DNA of 64,000 nt from Variovorax gossypii (GCF_003965815.1 NZ_RXOE01000002.1:434001-498000), one strand, 5' to 3'. Positions 8,848-17,585 are shown, counted from the first letter of the stretch. A program made the numbers and translations. Notes: generated from the letters alone by a model not told the origin.

Positions 8848-9774
8848 CTACTGCAGCATGCGCGCCGGCACCAGTCTCAGCGCGCGCAGCTTGGGCTCCT
8901 CGTAGACCGAGTCCTCGGCCGGATAGCGCAGACCTGGAATCTGCGCTGCCCTGGCGCTGGCCCAGACGACGCTTTCGCCCGCCGGCAGGGTGTCGATCTG
9001 CACGGTGTAGATCGGATCATCGAAGGCTGTCCTGGCGGCGATGAAAGACCACCCTCGCGCCCTGAACGCCGCGATCAACTCCCCGAGAGCAGCGGCGTTG
9101 ATCCTGCTCGTGTGCAGCAGCGTCACATGGGCAGGGCTGCGGCCGAGGACCTGTCGGGCAAGACCATCGTAGTAGGCTGCACGGTCCAGCAGGTGCTCGA
9201 TGTACGCGGCCTTCACGCGATCGGCCTTGTCGGCATCTCCTGCGTCCAGCCAGGCCGCATAGAGCTGGTTGTAGTACCAGTCGCTCGCATCGATCGAAAC
9301 CGGCGCCGCCCTGTAGCCCGCGGCCTGCATCCAGAGGCGCATGCCGTCTCGCTTGGCGAGCGTGTTGCCCTCCTTCAGATAAGGAAAGCGCAGCATCTTC
9401 GTCCAGCCCGGTATTTGGCCCAGCACGGCGTCGGCCTCCTTGACATCGCCGATGAAGTCCGCGAGCGGCACTTGAGGCGATCCCAGGCTGCGATGCCGGG
9501 ATGTGTGGTTGCCGATCGCGTGGCCCGCGCGCGACCAGTCCCGGATGAGGTCCAGTCCCTGGGCCCGGCCGGTGCGCACGAGTGCTGGAAACACCAGCGA
9601 CGTGATGCCCGCATCGTGGAGCGTCTCCAGGATCTGCCGGTTCCACGACGGAGCCGCGGGCTCCTTCTGGGGATCGAGGCCGTCGTCGAATGTCAGCGCC
9701 AAGGTCTGGGCCAGCCCGCAGGACGAGCCCAGAGCGAAGAGAAGCGCGGCAAGTGCGCGACGCAATGCGGTCAT
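8848..9774 (-). CDS. Exported polysaccharide deacetylase (NodB homology, CE4)
   Basis: A 308-residue protein with a cleavable signal peptide (residues 1-22, ending SSCGLAQ). The NodB motifs are present in order: TFDDG at 28-32, HTSRH with metal ligands His90 and His94, RFPY at 129-132, DASDW, and VTLLH near the end. Such enzymes remove N- or O-acetyl groups from peptidoglycan, chitin-type oligomers or other polysaccharides in the periplasm; the substrate cannot be read from sequence. Its start overlaps the stop of the upstream beta-lactamase gene by four bases (ATGA), so the two are translationally coupled. Confidence 0.9.
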   Translation of the reverse strand: MTALRRALAALLFALGSSCGLAQTLALTFDDGLDPQKEPAAPSWNRQILETLHDAGITSLVFPALVRTGRAQGLDLIRDWSRAGHAIGNHTSRHRSLGSPQVPLADFIGDVKEADAVLGQIPGWTKMLRFPYLKEGNTLAKRDGMRLWMQAAGYRAAPVSIDASDWYYNQLYAAWLDAGDADKADRVKAAYIEHLLDRAAYYDGLARQVLGRSPAHVTLLHTSRINAAALGELIAAFRARGWSFIAARTAFDDPIYTVQIDTLPAGESVVWASARAAQIPGLRYPAEDSVYEEPKLRALRLVPARMLQ

Positions 9775-10577
9775 GGCGCAGCGGCCGGCAGAAGCTGGAG
9801 CAGCTCGTCGCGTGCGCGCAGGCCCGCGTTGGGCTTGAGGGCTTGCTCGTCCTGTATCAGGCGTGCGAATACCAGCCTTCGCTCGCCCTTGGTAGCCCAG
9901 CCCACGTACCAGCCGTAGGCGCGGCTTGCGTCATAGCGGTTGTCGCTGCCCGGCGACCCGGTGCCCGTCTTGCCATGCACGGCCCAGCCGTCGACCGGTG
10001 TGCCGTAGCTTGCGATGAGTGCGGTCATGTCGAAAGCATGGGCACTCACCGGCAACTGGCGACGCACGATCCTGCGCATGAACGCGAGCTGTTCCTCGGC
10101 GGAGATGCGCAGGGAGCTCATCACCCAGACGCCGTTCTGCCCGGGGTCATCGACCGGCACCGCAGAGACATCTGCATTGCCATACTGAAAAACCTTCGCG
10201 TAGTGCGCGAAGCGCTCCTGCCCCACGCGCTTCACGACCTGCTGCGAGTACCAGAAGACGGAGTCCCTGATCCACGTAGTCGGCGTGACGTCACGCCGCC
10301 AGGCATCGCCACTCCAATCCGGATATCCCGCCTGATACGACAAGGCAGGCTGTACAGCATCCTTCAGCACGCCTGCGTCGTAGCCCATGAGGCTGATGGC
10401 GAGCTTGAAGGTCGAGGCAGGCGTCACGCGCTCGGAGCAGGAGGGGCCACGCTGCAGGACGACCTTGCCGGAATCGGCATCGGCAATCAGCGTGCACAGC
10501 TCGTGCGCGGTCGCGAAAGGAACTGAAAGAAGGGCGGCCGCTGCTGTCGCGGCAACCCGGAGGACGCGGTTGAGCAT
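9771..10577 (-). CDS. Class D (OXA-type) beta-lactamase
   Basis: A 268-residue periplasmic serine beta-lactamase with a signal peptide (residues 1-24, ending FATAHELC). Active-site motifs are STFK at 55-58 (Ser55 nucleophile, Lys58 to be carboxylated), SVF at 106-108 where the family usually has S-x-V, YGN at 132-134 and KTG at 203-205; Trp151 lies where the carboxylysine-stabilising Trp is expected. SLRISAEEQLAF also fits. The start at 10577 begins the signal peptide; the open frame reaches back to 10805 without any such feature. First gene of a two-gene unit with the deacetylase. The Phe at the third SxV position is unusual and may alter activity. Confidence 0.93.
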   Translation of the reverse strand: MLNRVLRVAATAAAALLSVPFATAHELCTLIADADSGKVVLQRGPSCSERVTPASTFKLAISLMGYDAGVLKDAVQPALSYQAGYPDWSGDAWRRDVTPTTWIRDSVFWYSQQVVKRVGQERFAHYAKVFQYGNADVSAVPVDDPGQNGVWVMSSLRISAEEQLAFMRRIVRRQLPVSAHAFDMTALIASYGTPVDGWAVHGKTGTGSPGSDNRYDASRAYGWYVGWATKGERRLVFARLIQDEQALKPNAGLRARDELLQLLPAAAP

Positions 10578-10700
10578 GTCGTTTGTTTCTGCGGTGAAGG
10601 AGAGGAGGAGTGCGGTGCCGGGCGTGCTTCCGGAGCAACCCGTGGCACCGAGGGCCGAATAGACTTTATTGTCGTCAAGCAGCCGTCCTTGTCCGCAAGA

Positions 10701-10721
10701 GCCATCCGCAAGACGGATGGC
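10701..10721. promoter_or_regulatory. Inverted repeat between beta-lactamase and DJ-1/PfpI genes
   Basis: GCCATCCG (10701-10708) and CGGATGGC (10714-10721) form a perfect 8-bp dyad with a five-base spacer in the 249-base divergent intergenic region (10578-10826). No T-run follows, so it is not a terminator. It is a candidate operator, possibly for the GcvA/AmpR-like LysR encoded at 11625. Nothing else gene-like is seen in this gap. Confidence 0.4.
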
Positions 10722-10826
10722 ATGCGTTCTCCATGGTGCATCGCAGGGTGCCGGTTTTCCAATTCCAATGGATCCGTCGTCCGGAGCCCGGCTCCGCGGA
10801 ACCACTGAAGAAAGGCATCCATCACC

Positions 10827-11621
10827 ATGCAGTCAATCAACCGGCGTCTTGCCGTGCAGGCAATCGGCGCGGCCCTGGCCGCGGCATCCGTTCAGGGCGG
10901 CGCCGCCACCCCTTCGACCCGCGACGCAGCGGCGGCAGCCGGGAGAAGAATCCTGATCGTGGTGTCGAGCCATGACAGAAAAGGCAAGGATCTCGTTGCC
11001 GGTTTCTGGTTTCCCGAACTCACGCACCCTGCCCACGTGTTCGCGCAGGCGGGCCATGCATACGACATCGCGAGTCCGCGGGGAGGAATGCCGCCTTTCG
11101 ACGGCTTCGATCTCAAGGACGCTGGCAACAGCTGGTTCTGGATCCAGCCGGAGCAGCGGAACAAGCTGGCCAACAGCCTCAGGCTGTCGCAGGTCGATCC
11201 CTCTCGCTATGACGCGGTCATGCTGGTGGGCGGACATGGCCCGATGTGGGACTTTGCGGGAAACAGCACCCTCCACGACATCGTGCGCTCGATCTACGAG
11301 CGCGGGGGAATCGTGAGCGCGGTGTGCCATGGGCCAGCGGGCTTGCTGGACCTGAAAATGTCCGACGGAACCCGTTTCATCGAGGGCCGCAAGTTGACGT
11401 CGTTCACCAATGAAGAGGAAGTCTCCAGGCAGTACGACAAGCTGATCCCCTTCGAGCTGGAGACCGCGCTCAGGGGGCAGAAGGCCGTCTTCGAGAAGGC
11501 TGGCGTGTTCCAGAGCCGGGTGGTCGTCGACGGGCGCCTGATCACCGGCCAGAACCCTGCATCCGCCAGGCCTTTCGGGGAGGCAGTCGTGGCGGCCCTC
11601 GAACGGCGGGAGCAGGCATGA
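10827..11621 (+). CDS. DJ-1/PfpI-family protein with Tat-like signal
   Basis: A 264-residue protein. The N-terminus INRRLAVQAIGAALAAAS has a twin arginine followed by a hydrophobic stretch, so Tat export is likely. The rest is a DJ-1/PfpI (class I glutamine amidotransferase-like) domain: RRILIVVSSH, VMLVGGHGPMWDF, and the nucleophile elbow SAVCHGPAGLL with Cys167. Members are glyoxalases, chaperones, peptidases or amidases, and the sequence alone does not decide. The gene is divergent from the beta-lactamase and followed three bases later by a LysR gene, so it is probably that regulator's operon partner. Confidence 0.85.
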   Translation: MQSINRRLAVQAIGAALAAASVQGGAATPSTRDAAAAAGRRILIVVSSHDRKGKDLVAGFWFPELTHPAHVFAQAGHAYDIASPRGGMPPFDGFDLKDAGNSWFWIQPEQRNKLANSLRLSQVDPSRYDAVMLVGGHGPMWDFAGNSTLHDIVRSIYERGGIVSAVCHGPAGLLDLKMSDGTRFIEGRKLTSFTNEEEVSRQYDKLIPFELETALRGQKAVFEKAGVFQSRVVVDGRLITGQNPASARPFGEAVVAALERREQA

Positions 11622-11624
11622 AGA

Positions 11625-12509
11625 ATGAATGACATACCCATCTCCGCGCTGCGGACGTTCCGGGCACTGGCGCGGTGCGGTAGCTTCACCGCGACGGCCC
11701 GCGACCTGGGCTGTGCGCAGTCGGCCGTCAGTCGCCACATTGCCGCGCTGGAGGCGCACCTGCAGCAGACGCTGGTGCTGCGCGGCCATCGGCGAGTGAA
11801 GCTCACTCCGGCGGGGCAGCTCTATCTCGAAACCGTGCAGCGCGTGCTCGACGAGCTGGATCAGGGAGCGATGCGCATCGTGCGCGCCAGCGACCGTCCG
11901 GTGGTCAAGGTCCTGGCGATGCCTTCCTTCGCCGCGCGCTGGCTGATTCCGCGCCTCACCCGGCTGCAGGCCGCCCGCGTCGGCGTGGACATCGAGCTGT
12001 CCACGTCGATCTGGGACGTGGACTTCCACAGGGAGCGCTACGACATCGCCATTCACTACGGGGACGGCTCATGGCCCGGCGCCAGATTGCTCATGCATGA
12101 CAGCCTCGTTCCCGTCGGCTCGCCACAACTGCTGTCTGGGACCGCGCTGGAGCGCAAGGAAGAACTGGCGCGTTTCTGCTGGCTGCACGACTCCCTGCGA
12201 GCCGGCAAATGGGCGCAGTGGCTCGCGGCGTGTGGCGCCGAGGGGCTCTCCAGCGACCGGCACATGAGATTGCCGGACACGGAGGCCGCGCTGACCGCCG
12301 CCGTGGAAGGCCTGGGCATCGCCATCGGGCACTCCGTGCTCATCGAGAACGACATTTGCAAGGGACGCCTGATCCAGGCGTTCCCGCAGCGAATGCCCCT
12401 GGCTGCCGGCTACCACCTGCTGCAGTCCAAGAGAGCCATGCGGAACCCGGCCGCCCAGACACTGGTGGCGTGGCTGCTGGGCGAGGCGGATGCGTATCGG
12501 CGGCTGTAG
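11625..12509 (+). CDS. LysR-family regulator, GcvA/AmpR-like
   Basis: A 294-residue LysR regulator with winged helix at about residues 6-66 (ALARCGSFTATARDLG, then QSAVSRHIAALEAHL) and an effector domain containing SFAARWLIPRLTRL and DIAIHYGDG, as in GcvA and AmpR. The start follows the preceding stop by three bases, indicating cotranscription with the DJ-1/PfpI gene. AmpR proteins control beta-lactamases in response to cell-wall fragments, and a class D beta-lactamase lies 1 kb upstream in the opposite direction. This link is positional and the ligand is unknown. Confidence 0.88.
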   Translation: MNDIPISALRTFRALARCGSFTATARDLGCAQSAVSRHIAALEAHLQQTLVLRGHRRVKLTPAGQLYLETVQRVLDELDQGAMRIVRASDRPVVKVLAMPSFAARWLIPRLTRLQAARVGVDIELSTSIWDVDFHRERYDIAIHYGDGSWPGARLLMHDSLVPVGSPQLLSGTALERKEELARFCWLHDSLRAGKWAQWLAACGAEGLSSDRHMRLPDTEAALTAAVEGLGIAIGHSVLIENDICKGRLIQAFPQRMPLAAGYHLLQSKRAMRNPAAQTLVAWLLGEADAYRRL

Positions 12510-12653
12510 CCTTGCGGCGAGGGCTGCAGTCGGGGGCGTTTCCTCGAGCGACTTGAGCGCGAGGCGTGACACGAGCGTCGCTGCAGCCGCATTGAGCGAG
12601 TTTCTCCGTGTGTTCGAGGCGCGCCCGAACTCCATGGCATCGGGCAATATAAT

Positions 12654-12668
12654 TGAGAATTATTCTTA
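12654..12668 (+). promoter_or_regulatory. Fur-box-like site upstream of the fecI homologue
   Basis: TGAGAAT-T-ATTCTTA is a 7-1-7 inverted repeat with one mismatch, the arrangement described for Fur contacts. It sits in an AT-rich patch of the otherwise GC-rich 199-base gap (12510-12708), 41 bases before the ECF sigma factor start. Iron repression of the downstream sigma-antisigma-receptor operon is expected. Confidence 0.7.
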
Positions 12669-12708
12669 TTGAAGCCTGAGCGCGGCCCCCCGGCTGCGGG
12701 GAGATGCC

Positions 12709-13215
12709 ATGCCGGCCGGCGAGTTCGCTCTACAGCACGAGGTGCAAGCGCTCTACAGCAACCATCACGGTTGGCTGCACGCCTGGCTGCGCAAGAAGCT
12801 GGGCTGCACGCACAACGCCGCCGACCTGGCGCACGACACCTTCGTGCGCGTGCTGAGCAAGACGGAGCCCGTCGCCGCAGCCGAGCCGCGCGCGTACCTC
12901 GCCACCATCGCGCACGGGCTGGTCGTGGACTTCCATCGCCGCCGCGCGCTCGAACGTGCCTACCTCGACACGCTCGCCGCGCTGCCCGAGCCGCAGCTGC
13001 CTTCCCTCGAGGTGCGGGCCATCGTGCTCGAGGCGCTCGTGGCCATCGACACCATGCTCGACGGCATGAAGCCGCCGGTGCGGCAGGCCTTCATCCTTTC
13101 GCAGCTCGATGGCCTGACCTATGCGGAAATCGCCTCGCGCCTCGGCGTGACGGTGCGCACGGTCAACAACTACATGCTCAAGGCGCTCGAACATTGCTAC
13201 CTGCTCGCGCCGTGA
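12709..13215 (+). CDS. FecI-type ECF sigma factor
   Basis: A 168-residue extracytoplasmic-function sigma factor. Region 2 is about residues 12-78 (LYSNHHGWLHAWLRKKLG, AADLAHDTFVRVL, YLATIAHGLVVDFHRR) and region 4 about 105-160 (QLDGLTYAEIASRLGVTVRTV). GGGGAG at 12698-12703 supports the ATG at 12709. It is followed by fecR and receptor homologues, the standard cell-surface signalling set: the receptor senses ferric siderophore outside, FecR relays, and this sigma factor transcribes the receptor gene. A Fur-like box lies just upstream. Confidence 0.93.
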   Translation: MPAGEFALQHEVQALYSNHHGWLHAWLRKKLGCTHNAADLAHDTFVRVLSKTEPVAAAEPRAYLATIAHGLVVDFHRRRALERAYLDTLAALPEPQLPSLEVRAIVLEALVAIDTMLDGMKPPVRQAFILSQLDGLTYAEIASRLGVTVRTVNNYMLKALEHCYLLAP

Positions 13216-13217
13216 CC

Positions 13218-14201
13218 ATGAACCACGCGCGCAGCGAAGCCGAGGTCCGCAAGGAAGCCGTCGCCTGGTACGCCCGGCTGTGTTCGGGCTGCGCCACCGC
13301 AGCCGATCACGAGGAGTGGCGCCGCTGGCATCACGCCCACCCCGACCATCAACGCGCGTGGCAGCGCTTCGAGTCCATGCAGGCGACGCTGCAGCGCGTG
13401 CCGGGGCATGTTGCGGCGTCCACGCTGCGGGCCGCGCAGGCTGACCGGCGCCGGGTGCTGCGCGGCATCGCGGTGCTGGCGGGCGGCGGATCGCTCGCCT
13501 GGCTGTCGTGGCGAGCGGCAGGGCCCGACGGTCTGGGCGCTTGGCTGGCCGACCACCGCACGGGCACCGGCGAGCAGCGCACCGTCAGGCTGGCGGACGG
13601 ATCGCAGCTGATGCTCAACACCCGCACTTCGGTGGACGTGTCCATCGATGCCAGCCGCAGGCTCGTCACGCTGCGCGAGGGCGAAATCCTCGTGCAGACC
13701 GCGAAGCATCGCGAGGTGCCGGGCGTTGCTCGCACGGACAGCCGCCCCTTCATGGTGGAAACGCCGCACGGCCGCATCCTCGCGCTGGGCACGCGCTTCA
13801 CCGTCCGCAGCGACGACGTACGCACGGTGGTGAGCGTGCTCGAGGACGCCGTCGAAGTCCGCGCCTCGCAGGCGCCCGGCCAGGTCGTGCGGCTGGAGGC
13901 CGGCCGGCAGGCGCGCTTCACCGCCGGGCACGTCGATGCGCCACAGCCGGCCGATCCGGCGCTTGCCGATTGGGAGCACGGCAGCCTGGTCGTCAACGAC
14001 TGGCGGCTGGAGGACGTGGTCGGCGAGCTCGCGCGATACCGCCGCGGCCGTCTGGTCTGCGACCCCGCCGTCGCGGACATCCGGGTGTCGGGCGCCTTCC
14101 CCATCACCGACACCGACAAGGCGCTCGCTGTCATCGCCCGTGCGTTCCCGGTGCGCGTGAGCAGCCTGACGCGCTACTGGGTGTCGCTCGTGCCCGCCTG
14201 A
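13218..14201 (+). CDS. FecR-type sigma regulator
   Basis: A 327-residue inner-membrane signal transducer. The N-terminal cytoplasmic part (ARLCSGCATAADHEEWRRW) is the sigma-binding DUF4880-like region. A single hydrophobic segment near residues 78-98 (VLRGIAVLAGGGSLAWLSW) precedes the periplasmic FecR domain (RTVRLADGSQLMLNTRTSV, REGEILVQT, TPHGRILALGTRF). ATG at 13218 is two bases after the fecI stop; GTG at 13212 is an overlapping alternative. It should receive the signal from the receptor encoded next and control the ECF sigma factor. Confidence 0.92.
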   Translation: MNHARSEAEVRKEAVAWYARLCSGCATAADHEEWRRWHHAHPDHQRAWQRFESMQATLQRVPGHVAASTLRAAQADRRRVLRGIAVLAGGGSLAWLSWRAAGPDGLGAWLADHRTGTGEQRTVRLADGSQLMLNTRTSVDVSIDASRRLVTLREGEILVQTAKHREVPGVARTDSRPFMVETPHGRILALGTRFTVRSDDVRTVVSVLEDAVEVRASQAPGQVVRLEAGRQARFTAGHVDAPQPADPALADWEHGSLVVNDWRLEDVVGELARYRRGRLVCDPAVADIRVSGAFPITDTDKALAVIARAFPVRVSSLTRYWVSLVPA

Positions 14202-14323
14202 GCCGGCAGGGCAGGGTGCGGTGGAGAAATTTTTTCCTCCGTGCCTTTCATCTTTTCCGATTTCGTTCGGCCTACCCATTGAGAGCCATGAATCGCAGTC
14301 AATGAATGCCGAAGGAATCCCGA

Positions 14324-16807
14324 ATGCACGCGCACCCCTCACCGTTTCCACCTCATCCCGTTCGCAAGGCGCTGCTGTGCCTGGTTGCGGCCATGATGGC
14401 CTTGCCCCTCGCGGCCACGGGTGCCGAGCCTGCCGCGGGCGCCGGCACCCGGAGCCAGCCCGCCAGAAGCTTCCGCATCGACGCTGGCCCGCTGGCCTCC
14501 GTGCTCGGCCGCTTTGCCGCGGCAGCGGGCGTGGCGCTGTCCTTCGACCCCGCCAGCACCAGGGAGCTGAAGTCCGCCGGACTCCAGGGCAACTACACCG
14601 TGCGCGCCGGCTTTGCCGCGCTGCTGTCGGGCACCGGGCTCGAAGCGGTGGAAGGCGGTGCGGGTGAGTTCACGCTGCGCAAGACCGCTGCGCCGGCCTC
14701 ATCGCCCGACAACGTGGAAGAAGCCGGCGGCACGCTGCCGGCCGTGCGCGTGGTGGCCCGCGCTGCGCCGGCGCCCGCCGACGCCGACGACCGCTACCAG
14801 CCCACGCCCGACGCATCGACCCTGCGCACGACCGCGCCCGTGCTCGAGATCCCGCAGGTGGTGAATGTGGTGCCCGCGCAGGTGATCCGCGACCAGCGCC
14901 CGCGCAACATCGACGACGCGCTTGCCAACGTCAGCGGCATCAACCAGGGCAACACGCTGGCCAGCACGCAGGACACCATCATGAAGCGCGGTTTCGGCGG
15001 CAACCGCGACGGCTCGATCATGCACAACGGCATGCCGCTGGTGCAGGGGCGGGGCATGAACGCGGCGGCCGAGAGCGTCGAAGTGCTCAAGGGCCCGTCG
15101 TCGCTGCTCTACGGCCTGATGGACCCGGGCGGCGTGATCAACGTTGTCAGCAAGAAGCCGCAGCTGCGGCAGCGCACCTCGCTGTCGCTGCTGGGCTCGG
15201 GCTATGCGAAGGGGCGCGACGGCAGTGGCGCCACGCTCGACACCACCGGCCCCATCGGCGAGGACGGACTGGCCTATCGGCTGATCGTCGACCATGTGGA
15301 CGAGGACTACTGGCGCAACTTCGGCAAGCACCGCGAGACGCTGGTGGCGCCGTCGCTCGCCTGGTATGGCGACGACACGCAGGCCGTGCTCTGGTACGAG
15401 TACCGCAAGTACGTCACGCCCTTTGATCGCGGCACCGCGCTCGACCCGCGCACCCAGCGCCCGCTCGCGCTGCCGAAGACGCAACGCCTGGACGAACCCT
15501 TCAACGAGATGACCGGCGAGACCCACCTGGCGCAGTTCTCGGTCGACCACCAGTTCGGCGGCGGCTGGGCCGGCCACCTGAACCTGAGCTACAACCGCGA
15601 GACCTACGACGCCAACCAGCTGCGCGTGAACGGCATCAACACCACGCGCGGCACGCTCGCGCGCAGCAACGACGCGACGCACGGCGCGCTGAGCACCGAC
15701 AGCTACGCCACCGCATACGTCGACGGCACCGTCGAGCTCGGCGGCATGCGCCACGACCTCCAGTTCGGCTGGGACGCCGAGTACCGCAAGATCTACCGCG
15801 CCGACCTGCTGCGCCAGGCCACCACGCGCACCTTCAGCTACCTGAACCCGGTGTATGGCCTCGAATCCCCGTCGAGCACCGTGTCGGCGAGCGACAGCGA
15901 CCAGACCGACAAGCTGCACAACCAGTCGCTCTTCTTCCAGGACTCGATCCACCTGAACGACCGGTGGATCGCCGTGGCGGCGCTGCGCTACCAGGCCTGG
16001 TCGCAGATGGCCGGACGCGGGCGTCCCTTCAAGGTCAACACCGACACCGACGGCTCCAAGCTGCTGCCGCGCCTGGGCCTCATCTACAAGCTGAGCGACA
16101 CCGTGTCGTTCTACGGCAGCTACACCCAGTCGCTCAAGCCCGCATCGACCATCGCGCCGCTGTCCAGCGGCTACGTGCTCGATTCGTCGGTGAAGCCCGA
16201 GGAAGCGAAGTCGTGGGAGCTCGGCGCCAAGTTCGACATGCCCGGCGGCGTGACCGGCACCGTGGCGCTGTTCGACATCCGCAAGAAGAACGTGCTGGTC
16301 TCGCAGTTCAACGACGTGACCAAGCTGACCGATTGGCGCACCTCGGGCGCGGCCCGCTCGCGCGGCCTCGAGGTGGACGCGGCGGGCCAGCTGAGCAGGA
16401 ACTGGAGCGCCATCGCCAGCCTTGCCTACATCGACGCCAAGACCACCGAAGACCCGCTGTACGCGGGCAACCGGCTCTGGAACGTGGCGCGCCAGACCGC
16501 ATCGCTTTCGGCCGTGTACGACTTCGGCCAGGTCTTCGGCGGGGAGGGCCGGCTGCGCATGGGCGCGGGCGCACGCTACGTCGGCAAGCGCGCCGGCGAC
16601 TCGGCCAACAGCTTCGAGCTGCCGGCCTACACCACGGTCGACGCCTTCGCCACCTACGACACGCGCATCGGCGGCAAGAAGGTCAAGTTCCAGCTCAACG
16701 TGAAGAACCTGACCGACAAGACCTACTACCCGTCGGCCGCGAACACCTACTTCATCTCGATGGGCGACGCGCGGCAGGTTTCGTTCCTCACGACCTTCGA
16801 GTTCTGA
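14324..16807 (+). CDS. TonB-dependent siderophore receptor with STN signalling domain
   Basis: An 827-residue outer-membrane receptor. A signal peptide (about residues 1-34) is followed by a secretin/TonB N-terminal (STN) domain, about residues 48-120 (FRIDAGPLASVLGRFAAAAG, LQGNYTVRAGFAALLSGTGL). The plug is about 165-275 (IPQVVNVVPAQVIRDQ, SVEVLKGPSSLLYG, PGGVINVVSKKP) and a 22-strand barrel ends in the aromatic TTFEF. STN receptors signal through FecR as well as importing ferric siderophore. AAGGA at 14312-14316 supports the ATG at 14324 over the one at 14306. The FecI/FecR pair upstream and Fur-like box fit iron-regulated, substrate-induced expression; the siderophore is unknown. Confidence 0.93.
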   Translation: MHAHPSPFPPHPVRKALLCLVAAMMALPLAATGAEPAAGAGTRSQPARSFRIDAGPLASVLGRFAAAAGVALSFDPASTRELKSAGLQGNYTVRAGFAALLSGTGLEAVEGGAGEFTLRKTAAPASSPDNVEEAGGTLPAVRVVARAAPAPADADDRYQPTPDASTLRTTAPVLEIPQVVNVVPAQVIRDQRPRNIDDALANVSGINQGNTLASTQDTIMKRGFGGNRDGSIMHNGMPLVQGRGMNAAAESVEVLKGPSSLLYGLMDPGGVINVVSKKPQLRQRTSLSLLGSGYAKGRDGSGATLDTTGPIGEDGLAYRLIVDHVDEDYWRNFGKHRETLVAPSLAWYGDDTQAVLWYEYRKYVTPFDRGTALDPRTQRPLALPKTQRLDEPFNEMTGETHLAQFSVDHQFGGGWAGHLNLSYNRETYDANQLRVNGINTTRGTLARSNDATHGALSTDSYATAYVDGTVELGGMRHDLQFGWDAEYRKIYRADLLRQATTRTFSYLNPVYGLESPSSTVSASDSDQTDKLHNQSLFFQDSIHLNDRWIAVAALRYQAWSQMAGRGRPFKVNTDTDGSKLLPRLGLIYKLSDTVSFYGSYTQSLKPASTIAPLSSGYVLDSSVKPEEAKSWELGAKFDMPGGVTGTVALFDIRKKNVLVSQFNDVTKLTDWRTSGAARSRGLEVDAAGQLSRNWSAIASLAYIDAKTTEDPLYAGNRLWNVARQTASLSAVYDFGQVFGGEGRLRMGAGARYVGKRAGDSANSFELPAYTTVDAFATYDTRIGGKKVKFQLNVKNLTDKTYYPSAANTYFISMGDARQVSFLTTFEF

Positions 16808-16808
16808 A

Positions 16809-17528
16809 ATGAAGCAAGGCATTCGCTCCATCACCCGGCGCGTGGCGACGGCACTGCTGCTTGCGTGCGGTCTCCATGCCGGCGTCCAGGCGGCCGAGCC
16901 CGCGGGCCAGGGCCGCAAGGTCGTGCTGCTGGTGCAGCGCGACGGCCCCGGCATGCCGGTCGACGAGAAGGTCAGGGCGCATCTCGAGTCGCGCGGCTTC
17001 GTCGTCACGCTGCAGGACCAGTCGGCCGTGCCGTCGGTTGCCGCCGGCGCCGACCTCGTCGTGATCTCGTCCACCGTCTCCGCCAAGGACGTGAGCGGTG
17101 CGTGGCGCCAGTTGCCCGTGCCGCTGCTCACCTGGGAGAACGACCTGCTCGACGACCTCGCCATGACCGGCAAGCGTCACGACACCGATTTCGGCGAAGC
17201 CGCGAAGGAGCGCTACGTGTGGCTCGTCAACGCGCCGCATCCGATGGCGGCGGGCCTGCCCGCCGGCGTCGCCAACGTCTACCTGAAGCAGGCCGGCATG
17301 AGCTGGGGCAAGCCCGGCCTGGGCGCCACCACTATCGCCACGCTGTACGGCCAGCCCGAGAAGGCGGCGATCTTCGGCTACGAGAAGGGCGCCACCATGG
17401 ACTACGAGTCGCTTGCGCCGGCGCGCCGAGTGATGTTCTTCCTCGGCAACGAGACTTTCGGCAATCTATCGCCCGCGGGCCGGCTGCTCTTCGACGCGGC
17501 GGTCGACTGGGCCGCGGGCATTCGCTGA
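16809..17528 (+). CDS. Exported ThuA/GATase-like protein in the siderophore receptor operon
   Basis: A 239-residue protein with a signal peptide (residues 1-28, ending GVQAAEP). The mature part begins RKVVLLVQRDG and alternates strands and helices (ADLVVISSTVS, VPLLTWENDLLDDLAM, RVMFFLGNETFGNL), resembling ThuA-like or class I glutamine-amidotransferase-like folds. I see no amidotransferase Cys. The start codon comes one base after the receptor stop, so it is cotranscribed and probably iron-regulated. A role with the siderophore in the periplasm is possible, but the sequence does not show one. Confidence 0.7.
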   Translation: MKQGIRSITRRVATALLLACGLHAGVQAAEPAGQGRKVVLLVQRDGPGMPVDEKVRAHLESRGFVVTLQDQSAVPSVAAGADLVVISSTVSAKDVSGAWRQLPVPLLTWENDLLDDLAMTGKRHDTDFGEAAKERYVWLVNAPHPMAAGLPAGVANVYLKQAGMSWGKPGLGATTIATLYGQPEKAAIFGYEKGATMDYESLAPARRVMFFLGNETFGNLSPAGRLLFDAAVDWAAGIR

Positions 17529-17566
17529 GGAGACGAATCCGGAAATGAATTCTTAAGCTCTCCGAC

Positions 17567-17585
17567 AGGGTGAAATAGGGTGAAA

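Noticed and set aside
12669..13217. Upstream extension of the fecR frame across fecI
   Set aside because: It is Arg/Ala-rich shadow of the sigma factor gene in another frame; FecR homology begins at 13218.
14699..17173. Minus-strand open frame of about 820 codons opposite the TonB receptor
   Set aside because: Composition is that of an antisense shadow, and the receptor on the plus strand is unmistakable.
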